From Cyclostephanos tholiformis (lineage: Eukaryota > Bacillariophyta > Thalassiosirophyceae > Thalassiosirales > Thalassiosiraceae), in assembly GCA_036939975.1 (NCBI GenBank), contig JALLPB010001074.1, forward strand, positions 1 through 11,357: a DNA stretch of 11,357 bases, in the 5' to 3' direction. Below the pieces are notes generated by a model that saw only the letters and a list, made by a program, of their open reading frames with translations, was not told the DNA's origin and did not search any database. Position numbers and translations under genes: made by a program. Below are positions 1-7,261 of this stretch, piece after piece (within the stretch, counting starts at the first letter, position 1; each line of letters begins with the position of its first letter).

Positions 1-1144
1 CAGCGTTGTCCTATGACGCCGGTGGCATCAGTTCGGGCGCCCAGACTAAACGATAAGTTCGGTAGTATATAAAAAGGGCATATAAAAATGATAAGAGACT
101 TTCGAATACAAATTTCAATTCCTCCCTAATTCCCGAACGCTGAACCATTTTTTTCTAATCGGAACTCCTTAGAATGACACAACCATATTTATTGAATATC
201 GTGCACCCCCCATGGTAACATTTCCAATCAAAGTGCGCGATGATGGCCTCCCTCAGCGAGCTCATTTTTTGGATGCCAGTGATCCTAAAATGCACAATCG
301 ACTCCAAATGCCCCATTCTATTGATTTTGCCAATTAGAATCAATGGCAGTCCATCATCCGCAACAGTCGGCAAATAAAGGCATGATGGCACGGCTCGTGA
401 CGATGCGTCGTGCCTTTACATAGTAATAAATTGAAAAGTGATAATCGTGCAGCATGCTGCCTGCTTATTGGTTGCCTCGGCACCGGGGCCGGGGGGGGCA
501 CCATGATGGCCATGGGGCGCTGGCGGCTGCCATGGTAGGGGTGTATTTTTTTACCTTCTGCCTAGCTAATCACATTTGATGTCCACCCTACCCAAAAACC
601 AACCAAAAATCAACCTCTGTCCCACCACCTATCTTGGTCAATAATCAACTTATGGGGCTGCCTCAAGTCAGTCACTTCCGGGCATGCACGGTTGGAAGAC
701 GCACGTGCCATATGAACAAATAATTCATTCATCTTGTGTTCTGCAGAGCCTGGTGGAGCCTTGGAAACCATGGTCCAATTGTGCATGTGGTCAACTGCAT
801 ACTTCTAATAAAAATTAGTCATGTGGAACTTGTTTATTTCTCCTGCAACAATACAGGCACTGGTGTCCTACAAATGTATAATTTAGTACCAGAGCTATGA
901 TAAAGGGAAAAATTCTAAATCCCACTGCATTTTGTATATTCAACCACCCCAAAGTATGGATTCATACCTAGGGGTGTGGTATAAAGAAAGGGGCCTCAAA
1001 CCCACTCTCGAAAGCTAAAAACAGGGTTTAGCACCCCAAGACACAGTCCCACTCAAGTTGGGTGCAAAAAACTGCTCCAAAAGCAGCTAGTGGCTATTGT
1101 TAGTAAAAAAAATGGATTACTGATTAGTACCTTACTACATTCAA
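1..1144. other. Gene-free stretch, no confident feature
   Basis: I recognise no gene here. A 78-codon open frame on the minus strand (391-155) starts only with GTG; its first in-frame ATG is internal. Its peptide (with motifs such as HLESIVHFRITGIQ) is not low complexity, so it may be a fragment of an old gene, but I cannot name it. An 8-bp inverted repeat, TAAAGGCA at 375-382 with TGCCTTTA at 411-418, lies just upstream of that frame. TATA-like words (TATATAAAAA at 66-75, CATATAAAAA at 80-89) occur on the plus strand with no gene attached. A G8 run lies at 491-498. The right part (about 860-1144) is the 3' flank of the piggyBac remnant; no TTAA target site is obvious in it. Confidence 0.5.
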
Positions 1145-2264
1145 CTAAATAATGGTTTTTGCGTGCATTGCATGGCACCCAATGCACAGGGGAGTTCCAG
1201 GGTCACTTAAGCAGTAGTGCCGAACCTTTTTTGGACTGCATTTGCTGCACCGATGACAGATAAAAGACATAATCCATCTTGACCCAATTGAATTGGTGGG
1301 TTGTTGGGTTCCATGTTCCATTGTAGATACCATGCTGAAGACACAGGTGTTCCATGTTTCTTTCATGCCTGGTATGGATGAGAACTACCACAGGCCCCAC
1401 CTGAACATTGATTGTATTCTTAAGCATCTGTTTGGCCAGTTCCCGGTGATATTGAAGTTGTGGAAGAGTCGATTCACACATTCCACAAGCCCAAGAAGAC
1501 TGCACAGCATTCACCTCTACCTCTACAACCAAACAAATGAAAATAAACTGCCACATTGGCCATCATTTTGTATGCCAACCCTCCTCTAAGCTAATAGGAT
1601 AAATGACAATTATTATGGTCATTGATGACACCTTAGCTGTAGTGGCTGAATGGCTCCAAATATTTGAGGGTTTTTAGGAGCCATCAATCTTACGGTAGGG
1701 TGATCCTGGATTTCATCCAACATTCTGTACATTGATATTATCTTCAACACCCAGTCTGCATCCCTGCAACAATGGACAAGGAAGTGGTTGTTGTCCATCT
1801 GCTGGACAAGCATCTCACAGTAACCCAGCGGAGTCTCCTTCATGTGATTGTTAATGTGGTCACCGGGAACCCCTTTTGGCCAGTGACCAAGCTTCTTCAC
1901 ATATGCTTGTATGTGAATCCCATTTTGGTGGCAAGTAATCGCCCCATCTAAGATGCATAAGCTGCTATCAGCCACCAGCATTGTCTCATTGTCTTCTGAA
2001 GGCTATCGAACTCTGAGGGGAACAATGCCCACAACCCATCTGCCTTCTTTGGCTTTGGCCAATCTTTCCCCTCAACAATCTTGCCTCAAAACATAATTGG
2101 CTTCTCCTGATCCCTGTCGGGGATGTTATGATATTTTTTCTCAATGGGTGCAGCTTACATGGCACACACATGAAACCCAGACAGCATTTGCTGAGCTATG
2201 AGCTCATTGACTTGTCAAGGCAGCTTATCCATGGCCCGATGGCTGGTGTGCAAACATTGGTATC
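1145..2264 (-). pseudogene. piggyBac-like transposase remnant (C-terminal half)
   Basis: Remnant of a piggyBac-type (DDE_Tnp_1_7) cut-and-paste transposase, read from 2264 down to the stop at 1145. In order it shows: WISCLDKSM, whose Asp codon at 2214-2216 matches the first catalytic Asp (family CLDESM); an IVEGKDWPKP block; VADSSLCILDG with Asp at 1967-1969, the second catalytic position (family V-DSGFC); WPKGVPGDHINNHMK; a KIISMYRMLDEIQDHPT block; VINDHNN at 1629-1609, where the family has VDDHNN, so the first Asp is now Asn (1621-1623); EVNAVQS and YHRELAKQML; and a C-terminal Cys/His-rich domain (CHRCSKC, RHYC, PGTPLCIGCHAMH). In-frame stops lie at 2196-2198 (TAG), 2086-2088 (TGA) and 1591-1593 (TAG), with frameshifts near 2125, 1985, 1630, 1575 and 1265. 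It is inactive. The N-terminal half is missing from this side: the sequence is cut at 2264 by the hAT insertion. Family assignment is from remembered motifs. Confidence 0.82.
2257..2264. repeat. Left target-site duplication of hAT element
   Basis: The octamer TTGGTATC lies directly before the left terminal repeat and is repeated exactly after the right one (6545-6552). Eight-base duplications are the hallmark of hAT-superfamily insertion. Confidence 0.9.
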
Positions 2265-2293
2265 CTAGATTGGAAATGTCTGCAACATGTCGG
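2265..2293 (+). repeat. Left terminal inverted repeat of hAT element
   Basis: It begins CTAGATTGGAAATGTC and continues TGCAACATGTCGG. It matches the reverse complement of 6516-6544 at 23 of 29 positions, 15 of the first 16. hAT ends commonly start with a YA-G type core, which CTAG fits. Confidence 0.88.
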
Positions 2294-3204
2294 CAACATA
2301 CCTATTTTCTTCCCAACAGGCCAATTTTGGCAACATAGTATAGCGTATGTCAGGACACTTTTGTGTCAGCATTTTTTGACATTGACGGACCATGAACAGA
2401 TGATTTTTAGCTACATGTACTACTATTTCATAAAACATATACACCAAGGAAATAATATTATGCACTGTCACCCATTGGAGGATATGGGGCTAGTGCTCTT
2501 CAACATATGGGCAAGGCAGACATGGCTATGATTATTTGGGCAACCACCGCTTCCAATAAATAAAACAGGTCACAGCACATGGCAGCAACATGCCAAAACA
2601 ACCCTTAGGTGATTACACCTTGTCTCTCACACCGCCTACAATCTATATCTCAGTCAGAGAGCCCTTTGCTTATCAAACAGCATTTATCATGGCATTAATT
2701 GGCAGGTTTGTGGAAAACAACAGATTGAACTTTTAGGGGAATATGGAACTCCAGAGTGACAAATCTTCACCAGAAAAAGCACATTAGGTGAGTGCCTCTC
2801 ATTGGAACACAAGAAAGATTTTATCATAATCCATGGCATCACAAATGTGCACTGCCGCAGGTTCCAACAAAGGTTTGGCGGCACTTGGTTGAAGGACACT
2901 TACCTTTTGACCAGGCGGATTTGCAAATGGCCAAGCTGACTGGTGCTCCATCCCTTCACCCCCCCCCCCATAATTATACTACCCTCATGTTCTGGCTGCC
3001 GAGTGCAGATCCATTAAGGTGAGGTTGAAATAGGCAATGAGTTCACCTCGTGCTCAATGTGCCGTGGCTTGGTATCATTGTATGGAAGAATATGAATGAC
3101 AAGACATGACAGGAGACAACACATCGTATCTGTTTACCCAGCAACATCATTCATCCCCAACATCATCCCCCACCACCAGAGCATGTGGCCAATAGCAGAC
3201 AACA
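2294..3204 (+). other. 5' non-coding part of hAT element
   Basis: This part of the element precedes the first recognisable transposase codon. Its first 120 bases carry scattered CAACAT, ATGTC and GACA words (for example GGCAACATA at 2289-2297 and again near 2330), forming the left subterminal region. Later it has an 11-base C run at 2959-2969. Open frames on either strand are short and show no family motif. Promoter, 5' UTR or extra 5' exons of the transposase may lie here, but I cannot point to any. Confidence 0.5.
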
Positions 3205-3638
3205 GTGACGACTCTCACTACTGCAAACACTGTTTGCATTGTTAGGCAGGATGAGACTGTTGACCTTATTGATTTTATGGATGCTGCAGGTGGTTTATTT
3301 GATGTAGACAACAAGGTGGGAGATGTGACTGATGAGGTGTTGCCTCCAATAAAATTTATTATTTTTGACTGTCCTTATATCGTAAAAATGGATGTCAATG
3401 ATGGGAAGCTGGGATGGGACTGCTTATGGTGTGGCAAAAAATTGCCCCAAGGCACTCTATGTGGGCACTCCATCATGTTTTGAAGATCAACAAAGCAATA
3501 TTGTTGTTTGCAATGCTGCCATTCCTGACCAGTACCTCAATCAATACAAGGAAGTGGTCCCATGAAGAGGTGCATGATGCTGTGGCATTGAGCCAGGATG
3601 CATCAGTAGCAACATTACTGGCAAAGCATGGCATCATG

Positions 3639-3719
3639 GTGAGTTAAAGTCCCCCTCCTCTGATTGTTGGCACTAACTCCTTGTCATCAATTTTCTCTGT
3701 CAATCATGAAATGCTTCAG
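3639..3719 (+). other. Intron 1 of hAT transposase
   Basis: Donor GTGAGT (3639-3644) follows an in-frame ATG codon; acceptor CTTCAG ends at 3719. A CACTAAC branch-point-like motif (CTAAC at 3673-3677) lies 42 bases before the acceptor AG. It is 81 bases long and phase 0. The retained sequence would meet a TAA at once (GTG AGT TAA), and removal joins two stretches in the same frame. Confidence 0.78.
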
Positions 3720-4415
3720 GAGGGATCCAGGGCAGGTGTAAGCTTCTTGCGCAACAGCCCATCAAAATCCACCAGAATGTCCCCCTTTCCTGCTCCTTTG
3801 ATGCAACCATCAATTTCTGCATCGATCCAGAATATGGATATCTGGAAGAGCAACAACGCCACTGTTGAAATGGCAATTGAAGATTTTTTCCACATCGAGA
3901 ATATTACAGATGCTGTTGTTTAGTCACCAAGGTTTGCCAGGCTTGTGTGCATGTGTCGCCTTGTTGGTGATGATTTTGTTCTGCCTGGTCACAGAAAGAT
4001 AAGGGGAGTATTACTTGACCTTAATTATGAAACTACTTAAAAGAAGAACAAGGAATAGCTCTTGAAGGAAGCAAGTGTTTTTGGTTTATCTTTCCTTGGT
4101 GATGGCGTGACAATCAAGAGAATGCCCTCGATGAATGTCCTTGCAATAACTGCAAGCAATTCAAGATTGTACCGCACATGATGAAGAAGGAGGAAGAAGG
4201 ATGCTGCATAAATGTGGCATCATCGTTTGAGGAGAGGGTGGCAGAGTTTGACCCCAAGAACCAGTTCACCAATGTTATTCTTTGATGGGGCTTCAAATGT
4301 TCAAAAGGCTGGGGAGCTATTGATGGCCAAATATCCTCATTCATTTTGCTTCTGCAGAGGGGAGCACGTGGTGTCTCTGTTTTTCTGGTTGATTGCAAAG
4401 ATCAAACCAATCAAG

Positions 4416-4476
4416 GTAAGTGTTTAGTTGTTGTTGTTTGGCATGAAACAACTCACCTTTGTTTGTCTACTACCAG
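4416..4476 (+). other. Intron 2 of hAT transposase
   Basis: Donor GTAAGT (4416-4421) follows an AAG codon ending the KIKPIK block; acceptor CTACCAG ends at 4476. It is 61 bases long and phase 0. Its length is not a multiple of three, and its removal leads directly into the LLILKTCRIYNVFGSG block, as expected for this family. Confidence 0.82.
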
Positions 4477-6176
4477 CTGTTAATCCTCAAAACATGCAGA
4501 ATTTATAATGTGTTTGGATCAGGTGCAACTCACACAATCTATGCACAATTCATGGCTCAGTCTTCCCTTGCACATGAGGGTAAGAAGGTTGGTTTTCTCT
4601 GGGGTGTGGGAACTTGAATGGCAGTATGGTTCTATGCCATGATTTGTCATCTTCATCTTGAGCAGCCATTGAAGGCAACAATACATGCAGCTGAATGAGA
4701 GTGTGTGGATGGCAGTACATGACATTAAAGAGGCTAGGTTCTGGAAGTGCTTAAACATTTTTCTTTGTTCTGTCTTCTCTGTACTCAAAGCTCTTTGCTA
4801 CTGTGATGCAAACAAGCCACGAATGGATAAAATATTTTTTCTCTCTTACAGGACAACAGTCGCAATTGAAAATTCAATGAAATCATTGAATGATGATGAG
4901 CTTTTTGGTGGCCTATCAGGTGATCATAACTTAATGGAGGATAGGAATAATATTTTGGGTGTAGACAATGATGGCAACGAGGAAGAGCAAGTTGTTTTGT
5001 TTTTGAGGACAACCCTTATTCTGACAAAGATGATGACACTGAGGAAATTACTGCTGAAACCACACCCTATAATTCGATTATGTCATTTGGCCAACAGGTA
5101 CATTGGCATTGGAATAGAAGGAAAAGAAGGATTGAACATGCGTATGCAATTACAGGGTAGGCGTTGTTAGTAGTTGATGAAGTTTGGAAGGTCCTTACAT
5201 GGATGAGGGGGGAGCATAGAGATGCAATCAAGAGTGTAGTTTGCCGCCTACATGTCGTGCCTTGTATTAACACTAACCCTGATGTTTTTTTATGACTCCA
5301 TTCAAAGCATTTCAGAATTGTGACCGGCCTTATCATGAGCCCAGTTGCTGGGCTACTCAGGACATTGCTCAGGGGAGGTTGTACCTCTGGCATGGAAAAT
5401 ATTCACTTCCTTACACATCAGTGTTGGGATTTGTGGCACGTCATTTGGCATCAAAGTTTTGTGGTATAGGACCTGTGGAGAGAAGCTGGGGTGGAGTGAA
5501 GCAGATAAAGATGGGGCAGAGGTCACATCTGAGTGGCGACTCACTGCAGAAAAGGCATATTATCTATATTTTATCAACGATAGAGCAGGCAAGAGTTCAA
5601 CACAAAAAGTGGAGAAGATAGATGCAGCCAGACAAGATGCAATGTTTGGAGATGAAGACATTGCTTTCGATTATTTGAAATTAGAAAATTTTGGGGTAGA
5701 TACAACTGCACTAAGGCAATCAGTTGTCCAGCACATCTTTCGGGCATATGTAGAAGATTGTGAGCAAGAGGCTCAAAAGAATAATGATGATTGTGTTGCG
5801 GAGGTGTGGTTGCTTTCAAAATACAGAGGTCTTGTATTTGTAGATCCTGATACTGGGAAGACATTTTCTGCATATGACAGGTATATGGAGTTTCGTCGGA
5901 GTAGGGGTAATGGATGGTTTGTGCTTGTTGTTTCTTTGGAACAGGACACAGATGATAACAACAATGAATATGAGGCATTCTCGCTGGAAGTTGCTTGCAA
6001 AGTGATCAAGGATACTCCCCAAAGTGATGAGATTATTGTGGTATGGGAGGGATGATGGGGTTGTTCTTGATTTGGGTATTTCAGGGGGCACTAGCCCTTT
6101 TCCCCATAATTAGTATTTAATTGGTTGACTGTATTATTTATGGCATACCAATACAGAAGTGTACCAGTATAGTTTT

Positions 6177-6197
6177 AGTAAACAAGTTTTGTTTACT
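6177..6197. repeat. Perfect 9-bp hairpin
   Basis: AGTAAACAA (6177-6185) and TTGTTTACT (6189-6197) are exact reverse complements around the 3-base loop GTT. It lies in the 3' non-coding part of the hAT element, about 65 bases after the last transposase codon. A role in RNA 3' end formation or in transposon end structure is possible but not shown. Confidence 0.7.
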
Positions 6198-6200
6198 ATG

Positions 6201-6310
6201 TGTTGCTACTACGAATCTAATAACAGCTGTACAGAGTTGTTTTTACTAGCATGCTAGGGACCTGCTAACAACAACTCTGGACACCTGTTAATGGATATGT
6301 AGTAGCAACA
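6201..6310. repeat. 45-bp imperfect inverted repeat around a 12-bp palindrome
   Basis: The arm at 6201-6245 matches the reverse complement of 6266-6310 at 38 of 45 positions; the outermost 12 bases (TGTTGCTACTAC) match perfectly. The 20-base centre holds CTAGCATGCTAG (6246-6257), a perfect 12-base palindrome. The structure is inside the hAT element, between the transposase and the right subterminal repeats. It could be a solo miniature element inserted in the hAT copy or a structural part of the right end. Confidence 0.8.
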
Positions 6311-6515
6311 TGTGGTTCTGATGAACGACATGGTGCATGGTGCAGGCATGGTGACAACATGGTGACGACATGTTGCCATGCAGACATGCTGACACGACAC
6401 CGACACAACATTTGAGTGGCCGACACAGGTCCATGTTGTCAACATGGTTCACAACATAGCTGACATGTCAGTCCAATATGTCACCATGTCTGTCAGCTTG
6501 GGGGGTGGGGGATCC
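6309..6515. repeat. Right subterminal repeat cluster of hAT element
   Basis: About 200 bases are dense in short related words: ACATGG, ACATGT, GACATG and GGCATGG. GACACGACACCGACA occurs twice, exactly, at 6391-6405 and 6518-6532 (the second copy inside the terminal repeat). Such clusters near hAT ends are known transposase-binding regions; that role here is inference. Confidence 0.65.
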
Positions 6516-6544
6516 CCGACACGACACCGACATTTCCAACCTAG
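6516..6544 (-). repeat. Right terminal inverted repeat of hAT element
   Basis: Read on the minus strand it begins CTAGGTTGGAAATGTC and continues GGTGTCGTGTCGG, pairing with the left terminal repeat. It is followed at once by the second TTGGTATC. Confidence 0.88.
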
Positions 6545-6552
6545 TTGGTATC
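6545..6552. repeat. Right target-site duplication of hAT element
   Basis: Second copy of TTGGTATC, identical to 2257-2264. Confidence 0.9.
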
Positions 6553-6813
6553 ATCGCCGATGCTGTGGATCACGATAAAAATCAATATACCTCAGGTCCG
6601 CAAGACCACTTTCAAGCAGAAATTACCCCATATCACATTGGTTGTTGTGTTTCATGGACCACAGTTGCCATCAATGCCGGTATGAATCCGTACTTCTGGT
6701 ACCGATTCGTGCCATGGGGTTCAATATCCAATTTTGTCCAAAACTTTTCGGGAATAGACTCCACCGGGGAGTATTCGTACTTGGTCAGCCGGGAAGTACC
6801 TACACCGTAGAGT

Positions 6814-6881
6814 ACGCTGTTTGAGCAACGCTCCCGCCATTTTTCTTTTGAATTCCTTTTGGTCACAAATTGTCCCTGGAC
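6814..6881. repeat. 68-bp direct repeat, copy 1 (upstream of VPS28)
   Basis: It matches 6976-7043 at 62 of 68 positions without gaps, at an offset of 162 bases. Shared blocks include CTCCCGCCATTTT and TTGAATTCCTTTTGGTCA. Confidence 0.85.
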
Positions 6882-6975
6882 AAAAAATTAAATAGGTATT
6901 TGATTCTGATTGTGGACTTGCGAAAAATTGGAATCCGCTGTTTAATTTTGCTTCACGGAGGGGAGGGTACATCAT

Positions 6976-7043
6976 ACGCGGTTTGAGCAACTCTCCCGCC
7001 ATTTTCCTGTTGAATTCCTTTTGGTCAAAAATTGTCCCTCGAC
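6976..7043. repeat. 68-bp direct repeat, copy 2 (upstream of VPS28)
   Basis: Second copy of the repeat, ending about 220 bases before the VPS28 start codon. Both copies are open on the minus strand, but four of five differences inside that frame change the residue, which argues against coding and for a duplicated regulatory or 5' UTR block. Confidence 0.85.
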
Positions 7044-7261
7044 CCGTCACCCCGCCCACCCCACTGCCGCCAAAAGTCGAACCACGAAACCTTCTGCGAA
7101 AGATTTGCTTCAACACTTAGATACTGTGGCCCCCTCGGTCTGTCCCTCACCACAAGATTTCTACGATGCACGACCCAGACCAGCCCCCGCAGCTCACTCA
7201 CTTTCATTCTCTCCTCAACACAACACCTAACCATAATATTTCGCACGGACCCATCTTTGAC

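Larger units (their letters stand above)
3205..6113 (+). pseudogene. hAT transposase pseudogene (BED finger, DUF659-like, hAT C-terminal domain)
   Basis: Order of parts: an N-terminal acidic stretch; a BED-type finger with WDCLWCGK (Cys codons 3421-3423 and 3430-3432), its His pair ALHHVLK appearing in the next frame at 3465-3485; an RNase H-like core with GDGVTIKRMP (Asp 4101-4103), then FFDGASNVQKAG (Asp 4284-4286) and the GEHVVSLFF block; YNVFGSGATHTIYAQFM; ARFWKCLNIFL; and a hAT dimerisation region, LWHGKYSLPYTSVLGFVA then GIGPVERSWGGVKQIK (Glu 5478-5480). The three acids fit the hAT D-D-E triad. The coding frame changes near 3460, 3496, 3560, 4170-4225, 4280, 4684, 5000, 5288, 5608 and 6050. 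In-frame stops lie at 3921-3923, 4038-4040, 4056-4058, 4615-4617 and 5158-5160. Two introns are still visible. After the frame ends at 6053-6055 the likely original tail continues in another frame (DDGVVLDLGISG) to 6111-6113. The copy cannot make a full protein. The first codon at 3205 is the first in-frame ATG, not proven as the start. Confidence 0.87.
2265..6544 (+). mobile_element. Complete but decayed hAT DNA transposon, 4,280 bp
   Basis: The boundaries are set by three agreeing signals. The ends are imperfect inverted repeats (CTAGATTGGAAATGTC at the left; CTAGGTTGGAAATGTC when the right end is read on the minus strand). They are flanked by identical 8-bp copies of TTGGTATC. The element encloses a hAT-type transposase pseudogene on the plus strand. 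About 0.9 kb of non-coding DNA precedes the transposase and about 0.43 kb follows it; both ends carry clustered words related to CATGT and GACA, like the subterminal transposase-binding repeats known in hAT elements. The exact TSD match suggests insertion recent enough for the octamers to be unchanged, yet the transposase has many frameshifts and stops. It may therefore have moved as a non-autonomous copy driven by a transposase in trans, or the octamers may have escaped mutation by chance. Confidence 0.9.
6553..7261 (+). promoter_or_regulatory. Upstream region of VPS28
   Basis: This lies between the hAT element and the VPS28 start and presumably holds its promoter and 5' UTR. No clear TATA box is seen. 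Its main feature is a 68-bp direct repeat (6814-6881 and 6976-7043) whose core includes TTTGAGCAAC and CTCCCGCCA. The part from 6553 to about 6800 is open in several frames on both strands, but none matches a family I know; the first bases may be the N-terminal side of the interrupted piggyBac copy, read on the minus strand. Confidence 0.45.

Noticed and set aside
3921..5160. Reassigned stop codons (TAG, TAA or TGA read as amino acids) in the hAT gene
   Set aside because: The in-frame stops replace different residues (Glu, Glu, Arg, Trp by remembered family pattern), all three stop codons are involved, and they are mixed with frameshifts. That is random decay, not a changed code. VPS28 also ends at a normal TGA.
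4685..5170. Separate small genes at 4685-5170, 5292-5621 and 5345-6055
   Set aside because: They are consecutive frame-shifted parts of one hAT transposase, each carrying the next block of the family.
5276..5313. Third intron in the hAT gene (CACTAAC followed by TTTCAG)
   Set aside because: No GT donor fits, and the sequence before the AG codes for the FKAFQN block expected in the protein, so a frameshift explains it better.
6309..6532. CRISPR-like or regular satellite array
   Set aside because: The words are short, unevenly spaced and in mixed orientation, with no constant repeat-spacer unit, and the locus is eukaryotic.
6478..6810. 110-codon plus-strand frame
   Set aside because: It begins inside the hAT right end and crosses the terminal repeat and target duplication, so it cannot be a conserved gene. 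The part after 6552 matches nothing I know.
6721..7116. Minus-strand frame with a repeated GTI-DQKEF-RKMAG peptide, as a repeat protein
   Set aside because: The peptide repeat only mirrors the 68-bp DNA repeat. Four of five differences within the frame change the residue, so there is no sign of protein selection, and it lies in the VPS28 upstream region.
7166..7261. Upstream ATG as the VPS28 start
   Set aside because: It would add 32 residues rich in His, Pro and Asn that VPS28 proteins lack. The ATG at 7262 has good context and gives the normal N-terminus.
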